Part shown: positions 10,929 to 20,290 of the stretch, one piece after another
Position numbering within the stretch: position 1 is the first letter of the stretch
Layout: every line of letters begins with the position of its first letter
Source: Citrobacter sp. MGH106
GTDB lineage: Bacteria > Pseudomonadota > Gammaproteobacteria > Enterobacterales > Enterobacteriaceae
Direction: 5' to 3'
Length of the DNA stretch: 64,000 nucleotides
Assembly: GCF_001037495.1 (NCBI RefSeq)
Contig: NZ_KQ089822.1
Coordinates: 2,281,403-2,345,402, forward strand
Translations under genes and position numbers: made by a program
The notes under the pieces: model-generated
The model's input: only the letters and a program-made list of their open reading frames with translations
Databases searched by the model: none
Told to the model about the DNA's origin: nothing

Positions 10929-11396
10929 ATGATTAAACGTGTGCTTATTATTTCATTAATGGGCGTATCTTTAGCCGGTTGCGTTAACAATGACAGCCTT
11001 TCAGGTGACGTGTATACCGCATCCGAAGCAAAACAGGTTCAGAACGTAACCTATGGCACGATTGTTCATGTTCGTCCGGTTCAAATTCAGGGTGGTGATG
11101 ACGCAAACGTAATTGGCGCTATCGGTGGTGCGGTACTCGGCGGGTTCCTCGGTAACACCGTTGGCGGTGGTACTGGCCGCTCATTAGCAACTGCTGCAGG
11201 CGCTGTAGCTGGCGGCGTTGCTGGCCAGGGCGTGCAGGGTGCAATGAATAAAACCCAGGGTGTGGAACTGGAAATCCGTAAGGATGACGGTAATACCATC
11301 ATGGTAGTGCAGAAACAGGGCGCAACCAAATTCGCCGCAGGCCAGCGTGTCGTAATGGCAAGCAACGGCAGAGAAGTTACCGTTTCCCCACGCTAA
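10929..11396 (+). CDS. slyB: SlyB outer-membrane lipoprotein
   Basis: A PhoPQ-regulated lipoprotein of 155 aa. The signal peptide ends in the lipobox SLAGC (Cys18). Residues about 58-102 form a glycine zipper of GGAVLGGFLGN and GGTGRSLATAAGAVAGG type, which inserts into membranes; in E. coli SlyB forms protective rings around outer-membrane proteins during envelope stress. An AAGGAG ribosome site precedes the ATG. The strong PhoP-type promoter upstream fits the regulon role. Confidence 0.96.
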   Translation: MIKRVLIISLMGVSLAGCVNNDSLSGDVYTASEAKQVQNVTYGTIVHVRPVQIQGGDDANVIGAIGGAVLGGFLGNTVGGGTGRSLATAAGAVAGGVAGQGVQGAMNKTQGVELEIRKDDGNTIMVVQKQGATKFAAGQRVVMASNGREVTVSPR

Positions 11397-11402
11397 TCGA
11401 AT

Positions 11403-11432
11403 TAACGTGTGGTCAGGCTCTGGCCACACGTT
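11403..11432. terminator. Hairpin between convergent slyB and slyA
   Basis: AACGTGTGG and CCACACGTT form a nine-base stem with a loop of about eleven bases, followed by AAATTTC. It lies between converging genes and may act in both directions. Confidence 0.65.
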
Positions 11433-11442
11433 AAATTTCACA

Positions 11443-11883
11443 TCAGCCCTGAGACTGTAGCTCAATGATATTGTGTTCCAGCCTGGCAACCAGTTTAATC
11501 AGCAAATCAATCTCCTCGGCCGAGATCCCTTCCAGAATTTCTCCGCGCGTTTTATTGATTACCGCTTCCATATCTGCGATTAGCGGTTCCGCTTTCTCAG
11601 TAAGTTTTATTCTCTTTGCCCGACGATCGCTGGCGCAAGTCTGTCGCGAAATGAGTCCCTTTTCTTCCAGTTGGTCAAGCGTACGCACCAGTGAAGGCTG
11701 CTCAATACCTATCGCTTTAGCCAACTGAATCTGCGATTGATCCGGCGGCAACTGATGAATGTTGTGCAGCGTAACCCAATGTGTCTGCGTCAACTCCAGA
11801 GGCTTCAGGCGATGGTCAATCAGAGCACGCCAAATGCGCACCAACCGTGCCAGATCAGAACCTAGTGGCGATTCCAATTTCAT
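11443..11883 (-). CDS. slyA: SlyA, MarR-family transcription regulator
   Basis: A winged-helix dimeric regulator of 146 aa, nearly identical to Salmonella and E. coli SlyA over residues 1-110. The helix-turn-helix is around residues 49-72 ([24 protein letters not shown]) and the wing includes [10 protein letters not shown]. In Salmonella it counteracts H-NS silencing, often together with PhoP. The last 30 residues are more divergent and two residues longer than in E. coli. It diverges from the ydhIJK efflux operon. Confidence 0.96.
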   Translation of the reverse strand: MKLESPLGSDLARLVRIWRALIDHRLKPLELTQTHWVTLHNIHQLPPDQSQIQLAKAIGIEQPSLVRTLDQLEEKGLISRQTCASDRRAKRIKLTEKAEPLIADMEAVINKTRGEILEGISAEEIDLLIKLVARLEHNIIELQSQG

Positions 11884-12075
11884 CTCCTTATAATTAGCTT
11901 GCTAAGTTATTATACTGATTTTAGAATAGTGTGCAGCATTTGTATTCTCAAAACAAATGTATTGCCAAATTTGCTTACCGGATGACATTTTTTCAGACAT
12001 TCTGTGTTAAAGAGACTCATTGTCCCTTTTTTGCTAAACCTATAGCAATGCTCTCTTCCGCCAAGGATTTTGCCC

Positions 12076-12312
12076 GTGAAGTTTATGTTTAATGCAACAG
12101 GATTGCCCTTACAAGATTTAATGATCGGCGCATCTGTCTATTTCCCCCCTATTTTCAAGGCGTTTGTCGCGGGGTTCATTCTCTGGCTGGTTGCTCATCG
12201 TCTACTACGCGACTGGATCTACTCCGGCGAAATATGGCATCCCCTGTTAATGGATCTGTCTCTCTTTACGCTTTGCGTATGCCTGGGCTTCTATCTGCTA
12301 ATTGCGTGGTGA
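12076..12312 (+). CDS. ydhI: YdhI, small DUF1656 membrane protein
   Basis: A two-helix inner-membrane protein of 78 aa from the DUF1656 family, encoded at the head of operons for aromatic-acid-type efflux systems. The GTG start (protein [14 protein letters not shown] after the initiator) is preferred to the TTG two codons upstream, since it has AAGGA at a proper distance and gives the E. coli length. The gene is two bases from ydhJ, and the operon ydhI-ydhJ-ydhK resembles aaeX-aaeA-aaeB. In E. coli and Salmonella this operon is linked to SlyA control. Confidence 0.92.
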   Translation: MKFMFNATGLPLQDLMIGASVYFPPIFKAFVAGFILWLVAHRLLRDWIYSGEIWHPLLMDLSLFTLCVCLGFYLLIAW

Positions 12313-12314
12313 TT

Positions 12315-13178
12315 ATGTCGCTTAAAACCGTTAAATACTTCTCCACAATTATAGTCGCTGTTATTGCGGTCCTCGCGGGATGGTGGATGTGGAATTATTA
12401 CATGCAGTCACCGTGGACGCGCGACGGCAAAGTCCGCGCTGAGCAGGTCAGCATTACGCCGCAGGTCTCCGGAAGTATCAGCAAACTCAACGTAAAGGAT
12501 AACCAGTTCGTTGACGCCGGTGATGTGCTTTTGGTTATCGACAAGACACCGTTTCATATCGCCGAATTGAATGCACAGGCTCAGTTAGCCAAAGCACAGT
12601 CCGACCTGGCAAAAGCCAATAACGAAGCCAACCGTCGCCGTCATCTGTCGCAAAATTACATCTCCGCAGAGGATCTTGATACGGCGAACCTTAACGTTAA
12701 AGCGATGCAGGCCAGCGTCGAAGCCGCTCAGGCCATATTGCGCCAGGCGCAGTGGCAACTGACACAAACGGAAGTTAAAGCCCCTGTTGCGGGATGGGTG
12801 ACCAATCTTTCGACCCGAACCGGAGACTACGCCTCCACGGGCAAGCCGCTGTTTGCCCTTGTCGACAGCCACTCTTTTTATGTGATGGGGTATTTTGAAG
12901 AAACCAAGCTACGCCACATTCGCGAAGGCGCACCGGCTCTTATTACACTGTACAGCGGCAACGTGAAGTTACAGGGTCACGTATCAAGTATTGGCCGTGC
13001 TATTTACGATCAGAGTGTTGAAAGTGATTCCGGCCTCATTCCCGATATCAAACCTAACGTGCCATGGGTTCGTCTGGCGCAACGGGTTCCTGTTCGCATC
13101 GAATTTAACGCCCTCCCTCACGATGTCACTTTGGTTTCAGGAACGACCTGTAGCGTCTCCATTGGTCAGCATCAATGA
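12315..13178 (+). CDS. ydhJ: YdhJ, membrane fusion protein (HlyD family)
   Basis: A periplasmic adaptor subunit of 287 aa with an N-terminal membrane anchor (residues about 9-28), a split biotinyl-lipoyl domain ([16 protein letters not shown] and [11 protein letters not shown]) and a helical hairpin between them. It should connect the YdhK pump to an outer-membrane channel. The start at MSLKTVKYF matches E. coli; an open frame extends 27 codons upstream into ydhI without a ribosome site. It overlaps ydhK by four bases. Confidence 0.94.
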   Translation: MSLKTVKYFSTIIVAVIAVLAGWWMWNYYMQSPWTRDGKVRAEQVSITPQVSGSISKLNVKDNQFVDAGDVLLVIDKTPFHIAELNAQAQLAKAQSDLAKANNEANRRRHLSQNYISAEDLDTANLNVKAMQASVEAAQAILRQAQWQLTQTEVKAPVAGWVTNLSTRTGDYASTGKPLFALVDSHSFYVMGYFEETKLRHIREGAPALITLYSGNVKLQGHVSSIGRAIYDQSVESDSGLIPDIKPNVPWVRLAQRVPVRIEFNALPHDVTLVSGTTCSVSIGQHQ

Positions 13179-15190
13179 AACGGTTTCATCTGACGCCAGG
13201 TAATTTGCCGTGGTTTAAAGCCACGGCCGGACAGTGGCGTTACGCTCTGCGTAATACCATTGCAATGTGTCTGGCATTAACGTTCGCCTATTATCTGAAC
13301 CTGGATGAACCTTATTGGGCGATGACCTCTGCCGCCGTGGTTAGCTTCCCCACCGTCGGTGGTGTTATCAGTAAGAGTCTGGGGCGTGTTGCCGGCAGTT
13401 TACTCGGGGCAACGGCGGCGTTGATCATTGCGGGCCATACCCTCAATGAACCCTGGCTATTTCTGCTGAGCATGTCGGCGTGGATTGGCTTATGCACGTG
13501 GGCCTGCGCACATTTTACCAATAACGTAGCCTACGCTTTTCAACTGGCTGGCTACACGGCAGCCATCATCGCGTTTCCAATGGTGAATACCGTTGAGATA
13601 ACTCAATTGTGGGATATCGCCCAGGCCCGTGTATGCGAAGTCCTCGTCGGGATACTCTGTGGTGGGATGATGATGATGATCCTGCCAAGCACATCCGATG
13701 GTACAACACTGCTGACCGCACTGAAAAACATGCACGCACGCTTGCTGGAACATGCCAGTTTACTCTGGCAACCAGAAACCACTGATGCGATTCGTTCGGC
13801 TCACGAGGGCGTAATCGGCCAAATTCTGACCATGAATCTGTTGCGGATCCAGGCGTTCTGGAGTCACTATCGCTTTCGCCGCCAGAATGCACTGCTCAAT
13901 TCACTGTTACACCAGCAGCTTCGTATGACCAGCGTGATTTCCAGTCTGCGCAGGATGCTGCTGAACTGGCCCAATCCCCCTGCGAATACCCGGGATATCA
14001 TCGAACAACTATTGAATGCGCTGGTGAAAGCAAACACCGACAGCTATACCGTGGCGCGTATTATTGCCCCCCTGCGCCCGCGGGACCAAAGCGACTATCG
14101 ACATATCGCCTTCTGGCAGCGGCTGCGTTATTTCTGCCGTATCTACCTGCAAAGCAGTCACTACCTGCATTTGCTGGAAAATGGCGTAACCGTTGATCGC
14201 ATTATCGTGAATCGAACACCTGGACTTGCCCGTCATACTGACAATGCGGAAGCGGTATGGAGCGGATTACGTACTTTCTGCACGCTGATGGTAATCGGTG
14301 CATGGAGCATCGGCGCACAGTGGGAATCGGGTTCCGGCGCACTGACGCTTGCCGCCATCAGCTGTGTGCTGTATTCCGCCGTTGCCACCCCGTTCAAATC
14401 ACTCTCATTGTTGATGCGAACGCTGGTCCTGCTGTCATTATTCAGCTTTGTGGTTAAATTTGGCTTGATGGTGCAAATCACCGACCTCTGGCAATTCATT
14501 CTGTTCCTCTTTCCACTGCTTGCCACCATGCAGTTATTAAAATTGCAGATGCCAGCGCTGGCGGGACTTTGGGGACAGTTGATCGTGTTCATGGGATCGT
14601 TCATCGCCGTGACCAATCCTCCCGTCTATGATTTTGCTGATTTTCTGAATGACAATATGGCAAAAATTACCGGCGTGGCATTGTCATGGCTGGCCTTTGC
14701 CATTCTGCGCCCTGGTTCAGACGCCAGGAAGAGTCGGCGCCACATTCGCGCTCTGCGCCGGGATTTTGTCGATCAGCTCAGCCGACATCCGTCGCTCAGC
14801 GAAAATGAATTTGAGTCGTTGACCTATCATCATGTCAGTCAGCTCAGCAACAGCCAGGATGCACTGGCACGGCGCTGGTTATTACGGTGGGGAGTGGTAC
14901 TACTAAATTGCTCACATGTGGTATGGCAGTTGCGCGCCTGGGAGGCACGCTCAGATCCGTTATCTCGCGTCAGGGATGTGTGCATCTCATTACTTCGCGA
15001 TGTAATGAGCGAGCGTGGCGTGCAGCAACGTCCGCTGAATGCCACGCTTAATGAACTACAACGTATATGCGATACACTTGCCCATCACCATCAGTCTGCC
15101 GCACAAGAGCTGGCAGCTCTAATCTGGCGATTACACTGTTCGCTCTCTCAGCTTGAACAAGCACCACCGCCAGGTACGCTGACCCGCTGA
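13175..15190 (+). CDS. ydhK: YdhK, FUSC-family efflux pump
   Basis: An inner-membrane protein of 671 aa with the fusaric acid resistance (FUSC/AaeB) architecture: an N-terminal membrane bundle (about 20-180), a cytoplasmic helical region, a second bundle (about 355-510) and a C-terminal cytoplasmic domain. It probably exports aromatic or carboxylic compounds together with YdhJ; the substrate is unknown. The ATGA overlap with ydhJ indicates coupled translation. The gene ends directly against the convergent sodC stop. Confidence 0.94.
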   Translation: MKRFHLTPGNLPWFKATAGQWRYALRNTIAMCLALTFAYYLNLDEPYWAMTSAAVVSFPTVGGVISKSLGRVAGSLLGATAALIIAGHTLNEPWLFLLSMSAWIGLCTWACAHFTNNVAYAFQLAGYTAAIIAFPMVNTVEITQLWDIAQARVCEVLVGILCGGMMMMILPSTSDGTTLLTALKNMHARLLEHASLLWQPETTDAIRSAHEGVIGQILTMNLLRIQAFWSHYRFRRQNALLNSLLHQQLRMTSVISSLRRMLLNWPNPPANTRDIIEQLLNALVKANTDSYTVARIIAPLRPRDQSDYRHIAFWQRLRYFCRIYLQSSHYLHLLENGVTVDRIIVNRTPGLARHTDNAEAVWSGLRTFCTLMVIGAWSIGAQWESGSGALTLAAISCVLYSAVATPFKSLSLLMRTLVLLSLFSFVVKFGLMVQITDLWQFILFLFPLLATMQLLKLQMPALAGLWGQLIVFMGSFIAVTNPPVYDFADFLNDNMAKITGVALSWLAFAILRPGSDARKSRRHIRALRRDFVDQLSRHPSLSENEFESLTYHHVSQLSNSQDALARRWLLRWGVVLLNCSHVVWQLRAWEARSDPLSRVRDVCISLLRDVMSERGVQQRPLNATLNELQRICDTLAHHHQSAAQELAALIWRLHCSLSQLEQAPPPGTLTR

Positions 15191-15712
15191 TTATTTGATA
15201 ACACCACAGGCGTATCGCGCCCCGCCACCACCGAGTGGTTTGGGTTGATCGGACATATTATCTCCGCCCACATGTATCATCAGCGACTTGCCTTTGACAT
15301 CATCCAGCGATTTCAGTCGCGGAGCGACGACAGCCGTCGTGGCATTCCCCTCATTATTAACCATCAGCAATGGGAGATCTCCCATGTGTCCACCACCCTC
15401 GGGGCCTTCATGCTTACCGGTTTTATGCGGGTCAAAATGTCCACCTGCCGCTTCGGCGGCCGAAGCTTTACCTTCTTTAATAGCTGGCTGACAACTGCCG
15501 TTAGCATGCACATGAAAGCCATGCTCTCCCGGCGGCAGAGCTTTCAAATCTGGCGTAAACTCCAGCCCTTTCGCCGTTTCAGAAATGGTCACTGAACCAA
15601 TCGACTGCCCGACGCCTTGTGACGTCACCAGGTTCATCTCAACTTGCTCACTGGCTGCCTGTGCACCCGCACAGGCCAGTAAGGTAATCACGGCCAAACT
15701 CAAACGCTTCAT
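15191..15712 (-). CDS. sodC: Periplasmic Cu/Zn superoxide dismutase
   Basis: A 173-residue exported enzyme with a signal peptide (MKRLSLAVITLLACAGAQA) that dismutates superoxide in the periplasm. The metal-binding histidines are visible in GFHVHANGSC and GGHFDPHKTGKHEGPEGGGHMGD, and the structural disulfide pairs the Cys after HANGS with that in ARYACG. It corresponds to the monomeric SodC of E. coli (SodCII of Salmonella). It is convergent with ydhK with no spacer. Confidence 0.96.
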   Translation of the reverse strand: MKRLSLAVITLLACAGAQAASEQVEMNLVTSQGVGQSIGSVTISETAKGLEFTPDLKALPPGEHGFHVHANGSCQPAIKEGKASAAEAAGGHFDPHKTGKHEGPEGGGHMGDLPLLMVNNEGNATTAVVAPRLKSLDDVKGKSLMIHVGGDNMSDQPKPLGGGGARYACGVIK

Positions 15713-15793
15713 ACATCCTCCTTCGAACAGGTACTTGATTGATAAGTGTAAACCAGTGCCGAAAATTTGAACGACGAAGCGCAGAAAACACGA

Positions 15794-16690
15794 TTAAGGC
15801 ACGTCGTATCCCAGCGCCGCTTTACGAATTCGGAACCATTGTTGACGAGACATTGTCAGCGATTCAGCTGCAATGGCGGCACGAACGCGCTCAATTTTGC
15901 CAGAACCAATAATAGGCAGCGGTTGTGATGGCAGACGTAAAATCCACGCATACACCACCTGCTCAATAGACTGGGCATTCAGCTCTTCCGCTACCGCAGC
16001 AAGCTCATTACGCAGCGGCTGGAAAGCGTCATCATTGAACAGTCGACCACCGCCCAGACAGGACCAGGCCATCGGCCGGATGCGCAACTGTTGCAACTGA
16101 TCCAGGGTGCCATCCAGCAAGAGCGGCTGATGTACCGGTGATATTTCGACCTGGTTAGTCGCCAGAGTAAATGGCAGACGCGATTGCAGCAGCGAAAACT
16201 GAGCGGGTGTAAAGTTTGATACCCCAAAGTGGCGCACTTTGCCGCTATGGTGCAGCTTTTTAAAGGCATCAACCACTTCGTCTGCATCCATCAACGGATC
16301 GGGACGGTGGATCAGCAGCAGATCAAGATAATCGGTCGCCAGAAGCTTCAGAGACTGTTCTGCGCTGGCAATAATGTGAGCGCTATCGGTGATATAATGA
16401 CCAAGTGTATTTTCCGCTCGCGCCGTGGTAGCTATACCGCATTTGGTCACAATCTGCATTTTTTCCCGCAGATGTGGAGCCAACTTCAGTGCCTCGCCAA
16501 ACGCAGCTTCACACTGGTATCCGCCATAAATATCCGCGTGATCGACAGTAGTTACGCCCAGTTCCAGATGTTCCTCAATAAAGCTGACTAACTGGCGCGC
16601 GGACATATTCCAGTCCATCAGCCGCCAGTACCCCATGACAAAGCGAGAAAATTCCGGGCCTTGCGGCGCAATAGTGATACGCTGAACCAT
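15794..16690 (-). CDS. ydhF: YdhF, aldo/keto reductase family oxidoreductase
   Basis: A 298-residue (alpha/beta)8 NAD(P)H-dependent oxidoreductase. The catalytic tetrad is visible as Asp and Tyr in DHADIYGGYQCE, Lys in IVTKCGI and His in LLIHRPDPL; the C-terminus PIIGSGKIERV forms the cofactor pocket. The start at MVQRITIAPQG is preferred because it matches E. coli length; an upstream in-frame ATG adds 14 residues. The physiological substrate is unknown. Confidence 0.93.
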   Translation of the reverse strand: MVQRITIAPQGPEFSRFVMGYWRLMDWNMSARQLVSFIEEHLELGVTTVDHADIYGGYQCEAAFGEALKLAPHLREKMQIVTKCGIATTARAENTLGHYITDSAHIIASAEQSLKLLATDYLDLLLIHRPDPLMDADEVVDAFKKLHHSGKVRHFGVSNFTPAQFSLLQSRLPFTLATNQVEISPVHQPLLLDGTLDQLQQLRIRPMAWSCLGGGRLFNDDAFQPLRNELAAVAEELNAQSIEQVVYAWILRLPSQPLPIIGSGKIERVRAAIAAESLTMSRQQWFRIRKAALGYDVP

Positions 16691-16740
16691 AGCAGCTTCC
16701 TTAATAAGTGAATGTGTATCGAGTATACGCAATTGCGATT

Positions 16741-16980
16741 TTAAAAGAGTGAGGGTTGTTGCGGTTCTTCCGGCGGGTTGGTTTTGTTTGCACGTAATTT
16801 ACGCATAAGCCGCTGGCGACAAAGCCGCAGCACATCCTGTTTTTCGGCGTCGCTCATTTTTTGCCAGTTAAAACGCTCATCCCGGCTGCGAAAACATCCG
16901 CGGCAAAAACCGCGTTCGTCAGACTGACAGATCCCACGACATGGGCTCTGGACGGGGAAAAACTCCAGCTGTTCGGCCAC
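16741..16980 (-). CDS. ydhL: YdhL, DUF1289 cysteine-motif protein
   Basis: A 79-residue protein of the DUF1289 (UPF) family. The N-terminal half contains the four-cysteine pattern CRGICQSDERGFCRGC, likely a small metal-binding unit, followed by RSRDERFNW. Function is not known. It is encoded upstream of ydhF on the same strand and is divergent from nemR, as in E. coli. Confidence 0.9.
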   Translation of the reverse strand: MAEQLEFFPVQSPCRGICQSDERGFCRGCFRSRDERFNWQKMSDAEKQDVLRLCRQRLMRKLRANKTNPPEEPQQPSLF

Positions 16981-17051
16981 ATCCCCTCCTTAAATAAGTT
17001 CGATATACCTATTGAAGACGTTAACTGAATTTCTGGCAAGCGCTATTGCAT

Positions 17052-17067
17052 TAGACCGACTGGTCTA
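17052..17067. promoter_or_regulatory. NemR operator upstream of nemR
   Basis: TAGACCGACTGGTCTA is an inverted repeat with TAGACC/GGTCTA arms, located 15 bases before the nemR ATG. It matches the known NemR box position for autorepression. Confidence 0.85.
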
Positions 17068-17081
17068 TTACACTCCTTCGC

Positions 17082-17681
17082 ATGAACAAAGTAACTGAAC
17101 ACGACACGCGCGAACATCTTCTGGCGACCGGCGAGCAGCTTTGCATGCAACGCGGATTCACCGGTATGGGTTTAAGCGAATTGTTGAAAACCGCTGAGGT
17201 TCCCAAGGGTTCGTTTTATCACTATTTTCGCTCAAAAGAAGCATTTGGTGTGGCTATGCTGGAACGCCATTATGCGGCCTATCATCAGCGACTCGGCGCG
17301 CATTTTGATGCGGGTGCTGGTAATTACCGCGACCGGATCCTGGCCTACTATCAGGAAACCCTGAATCAGTTTAGCCAGCATGGCATTATTAGCGGATGCC
17401 TGACCGTCAAATTGTCCGCCGAAGTATGCGATCTCTCTGAAGACATGCGTACGGCGATGGATAAAGGCGCGCGACATATTATTACGCTGTTAGCGCAAGC
17501 GCTGGAAAAAGGACGGGACTGCCACTGTTTGTCGTTCATTGGCGAACCTTTACAGCAGGCGCAGGTGCTGTATGCGCTGTGGCTGGGGGCCAACCTGCAG
17601 GCTAAGATTTCTCGCAGTGCCACACCGCTGGAAAATGCGCTGGCACACGTTAAAACCGTCATTACAACGCCTGACGTTTAA
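17082..17681 (+). CDS. nemR: NemR, electrophile- and bleach-sensing TetR-family repressor
   Basis: A 199-residue TetR-family repressor of nemRA-gloA. The helix-turn-helix covers about residues 27-50 (GLSELLKTAEVPKGSFYHYF). The redox sensor Cys106 of E. coli NemR is conserved here in IISGCLTV, and Lys/Cys positions around it are kept. Modification by N-ethylmaleimide, methylglyoxal, quinones or hypochlorite releases DNA and induces nemA and gloA. A palindromic operator precedes it. A terminator-like hairpin overlaps its stop codon. Confidence 0.96.
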   Translation: MNKVTEHDTREHLLATGEQLCMQRGFTGMGLSELLKTAEVPKGSFYHYFRSKEAFGVAMLERHYAAYHQRLGAHFDAGAGNYRDRILAYYQETLNQFSQHGIISGCLTVKLSAEVCDLSEDMRTAMDKGARHIITLLAQALEKGRDCHCLSFIGEPLQQAQVLYALWLGANLQAKISRSATPLENALAHVKTVITTPDV

Positions 17682-17691
17682 CAGGCGTTTT
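17666..17691 (+). terminator. Hairpin overlapping the nemR stop codon
   Basis: AACGCCTG and CAGGCGTT form a perfect eight-base stem with the nemR stop codon in the loop, followed by TTT and an AT-rich tract. Located within the nemR-nemA transcription unit, it may act as a partial terminator; see the findings. Confidence 0.65.
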
Positions 17692-17706
17692 TATTTAAAT
17701 TATCAC

Positions 17707-17721
17707 TAGACGACCGGTCTA
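17707..17721. promoter_or_regulatory. Second NemR-like box before nemA
   Basis: TAGACGACCGGTCTA is a near copy of the operator upstream of nemR and lies 19 bases before the nemA ATG, suggesting a separately repressed nemA promoter or a second binding site. Confidence 0.7.
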
Positions 17722-17739
17722 TTCATATCTGGAGTTATT

Positions 17740-18837
17740 ATGTCATCTGAAAAACTGTTCTCCCCGCTGAAAGTGGGTGCTATCACAGCCGCAAACCGCG
17801 TATTCATGGCACCACTGACGCGTCTGCGCAGCATCGAACCTGGCGACATCCCGACTCCGCTCATGGCCGAATATTATCGCCAACGGGCCAGTGCAGGTCT
17901 GATCATCAGTGAAGCCACGCAGATCTCCGCGCAGGCAAAAGGCTATGCGGGTGCGCCAGGATTACACAGCGCAGAGCAAATTGCAGCGTGGAAAAAAATC
18001 ACCCATGCCGTTCATGCTGAGCAGGGTCATATCGCCGTACAATTGTGGCATACCGGGCGAATCTCTCATTCAAGCCTGCAGCCAAATGGACAGCCACCGG
18101 TTGCACCTTCTGCCATCAGCGCAGGAACCCGCACTTCACTGCGCGATGCAAACGGACTGGCGACGCGAGTGGACACCTCTATGCCGCGCGCACTGGAAAC
18201 CGAAGAAATTCCAGGTATCGTCAATGATTTCCGTCAGGCAATAGCTAACGCGCGTGAAGCGGGCTTTGACCTGGTAGAGTTGCACTCCGCCCATGGCTAT
18301 TTGCTGCATCAGTTTCTGTCCCCTACTTCTAACCACCGCACCGATCAATACGGTGGCAGCGTAGAGAATCGTGCGCGTCTCGTACTGGAAGTCGTCGATG
18401 CCGGGATCAAAGAATGGGGCGCAGACCGTATTGGTATTCGGGTTTCCCCTATTGGTTCTTTCCAGAACGTGGATAACGGCCCGAATGAAGAAGCCGATGC
18501 ACTGTATCTGATAGAACAACTCGGCAAACGCGGGATCGCTTACCTGCATATGTCCGAACCGGACTGGGCCGGTGGTGAGCCGTATAGCGATGCGTTCCGC
18601 GAGAAAGTTCGTGCTCGATTCCATGGTCCAATTATTGGAGCGGGAGCCTACACGCCAGAGAAAGCTGAAGCGCTGATTGAAAAAGGCCTGATCGATGCGG
18701 TCGCCTTTGGCCGTGCCTATATTGCTAACCCGGATCTGGTCGCTCGTCTGCAGCATAAAGCTGAACTGAATCCACAGCGCGCTGAGAGTTTCTATGGCGG
18801 TGGCGCTGAAGGTTACACTGATTATCCGACTCTGTAA
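17740..18837 (+). CDS. nemA: N-ethylmaleimide reductase (Old Yellow Enzyme)
   Basis: An FMN-dependent ene-reductase of 365 aa that reduces N-ethylmaleimide, quinones, nitroaromatics and chromate with NADPH. The TIM-barrel signature is [20 protein letters not shown], including the active-site histidine pair region, and the phosphate-binding end is [14 protein letters not shown]...[12 protein letters not shown]. Length equals the E. coli enzyme. An upstream GGAG gives the start. It works downstream of NemR and next to gloA in aldehyde and electrophile detoxification. Confidence 0.97.
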   Translation: MSSEKLFSPLKVGAITAANRVFMAPLTRLRSIEPGDIPTPLMAEYYRQRASAGLIISEATQISAQAKGYAGAPGLHSAEQIAAWKKITHAVHAEQGHIAVQLWHTGRISHSSLQPNGQPPVAPSAISAGTRTSLRDANGLATRVDTSMPRALETEEIPGIVNDFRQAIANAREAGFDLVELHSAHGYLLHQFLSPTSNHRTDQYGGSVENRARLVLEVVDAGIKEWGADRIGIRVSPIGSFQNVDNGPNEEADALYLIEQLGKRGIAYLHMSEPDWAGGEPYSDAFREKVRARFHGPIIGAGAYTPEKAEALIEKGLIDAVAFGRAYIANPDLVARLQHKAELNPQRAESFYGGGAEGYTDYPTL

Positions 18838-18991
18838 CTGCCCTGACGATAGCACTGGGTTTTGAGTTGCCGCCAATAAAATGTGGTCTCAAAGAGAGCG
18901 GTTATAATCCTGCATTGATAGCGGCGTCACAACGCCGCTATACTAAAACAACATTTTGAATGTATTAGCCATTTTTGAAGGGGAAGAAAAG

Positions 18992-19399
18992 ATGCGTTTA
19001 CTTCATACCATGCTACGCGTGGGCGACCTGCAACGTTCCATCGATTTTTATACCAAAGTACTCGGCATGAAGCTGCTGCGTACCAGTGAAAACCCTGAAT
19101 ACAAATACTCTCTGGCGTTTGTCGGATACGGCCCTGAAACCAGCGAAGCCGTCATTGAGCTGACCTACAACTGGGGCGTCGACAAATACGACCTGGGTAC
19201 TGCTTACGGTCACATTGCCCTGAGCGTAGACAATGCGGCAGAAGCCTGCGAGCGTATTCGTCAGAACGGCGGTAACGTGACGCGTGAAGCGGGTCCGGTT
19301 AAAGGCGGTACGACGGTTATCGCGTTTGTGGAAGATCCGGACGGCTATAAAATTGAACTGATCGAAGAAAAAGACGCAGGTCGCGGCCTGGGTGACTAA
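18992..19399 (+). CDS. gloA: Glyoxalase I
   Basis: A 135-residue Ni-dependent lactoylglutathione lyase that detoxifies methylglyoxal. The start [13 protein letters not shown] is preferred to an ATG twelve codons upstream because AGGGGAAG lies in front and the metal ligand then becomes His5, as in E. coli GloA. The other ligands are in [17 protein letters not shown] and [10 protein letters not shown]. The gene follows nemA and is partly co-transcribed with it from the NemR-controlled promoter in E. coli. Confidence 0.97.
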   Translation: MRLLHTMLRVGDLQRSIDFYTKVLGMKLLRTSENPEYKYSLAFVGYGPETSEAVIELTYNWGVDKYDLGTAYGHIALSVDNAAEACERIRQNGGNVTREAGPVKGGTTVIAFVEDPDGYKIELIEEKDAGRGLGD

Positions 19400-19493
19400 T
19401 CTCCCGTCGGGCGCAGATCGTCTGTGCCCGTAGTTTTATACTCATCATTTTGCCATAATACGCGCTGCAATTTTCCCGTATTAAGAGACCCAG

Positions 19494-20141
19494 ATGTCCG
19501 ATAACGCTCAACTTTCCGGTCTGTGTGACCGTTTTCGTGGTTTTTATCCTGTCGTCATTGATGTAGAAACTGCAGGATTTAATGCCAAAACCGATGCGCT
19601 GCTCGAGATTGCAGCCATCACGCTGAAAATGGATGAACAAGGCTGGCTGATGCCGGACATGACGTTGCATTTCCACGTCGAACCCTTTGAAGGGGCAAAT
19701 TTACAGCCGGAAGCACTCGCGTTCAACGGTATCGACCCGAGCAATCCGCTACGCGGAGCTGTCAGCGAATACGATGCTCTGCACGCAATCTTTAAAATGG
19801 TGCGTAAAGGCATCAAAGACAGTGGTTGTAATCGGGCGATCATGGTTGCGCATAACGCCACTTTCGACCACAGCTTTATGATGGCGGCAGCGGAGCGTGC
19901 CTCACTGAAACGCAATCCGTTCCACCCGTTCGTTACCTTTGATACAGCGGCGCTGAGCGGTCTGTCTCTGGGACAAACCGTGCTGTCAAAAGCGTGCCTT
20001 GCGGCTGGAATGGAATTTGATGGAACTCAGGCGCACTCTGCGCTGTATGACACTGAACGTACTGCAGTTCTGTTCTGCGAAATCGTTAACCGCTGGAAGC
20101 GCCTGGGCGGCTGGCCTCTTCCGGTGCCTGAAGGAGCGTAA
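19494..20141 (+). CDS. rnt: Ribonuclease T
   Basis: A DEDDh-family 3'-5' exoribonuclease of 215 aa that trims tRNA CCA ends and other stable RNA 3' ends, also acting on DNA ends. The three exonuclease motifs are [20 protein letters not shown] and [13 protein letters not shown]. Length equals the E. coli enzyme. In E. coli rnt is followed by lhr; here lhr is absent and the next gene is tyrR on the opposite strand. Confidence 0.97.
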   Translation: MSDNAQLSGLCDRFRGFYPVVIDVETAGFNAKTDALLEIAAITLKMDEQGWLMPDMTLHFHVEPFEGANLQPEALAFNGIDPSNPLRGAVSEYDALHAIFKMVRKGIKDSGCNRAIMVAHNATFDHSFMMAAAERASLKRNPFHPFVTFDTAALSGLSLGQTVLSKACLAAGMEFDGTQAHSALYDTERTAVLFCEIVNRWKRLGGWPLPVPEGA

Positions 20142-20227
20142 CTGGCTCACTTCTCAAATGCTGAGGGGGCGGAATTGATGCAAAATGCATATATCCGCCT
20201 CAAAATCTGTTCCGTAACATGCGCCTC

Positions 20228-20255
20228 CGATCGGTTAAGCGCGTCTTAACCGATC
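20228..20255. terminator. Strong hairpin at the rnt/tyrR boundary
   Basis: CGATCGGTTAAG and CTTAACCGATCG form a perfect 12-base stem around a GCGT loop. It lies between convergent rnt and tyrR; there is no T tract on either side. It may act as a bidirectional terminator or mark a rearrangement end. Confidence 0.6.
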
Positions 20256-20290
20256 GGCATGACGCCAGACGAGCATTGTTATTTACTTCG

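Noticed and set aside
12234-12314. Longer start for ydhJ inside ydhI
   Set aside because: The extension has no ribosome site and the downstream ATG gives the E. coli start exactly.
13566-13892. Long open frames opposite ydhK, cfa, tyrS and other core genes
   Set aside because: They are antisense shadows of conserved genes with no start signals of their own.
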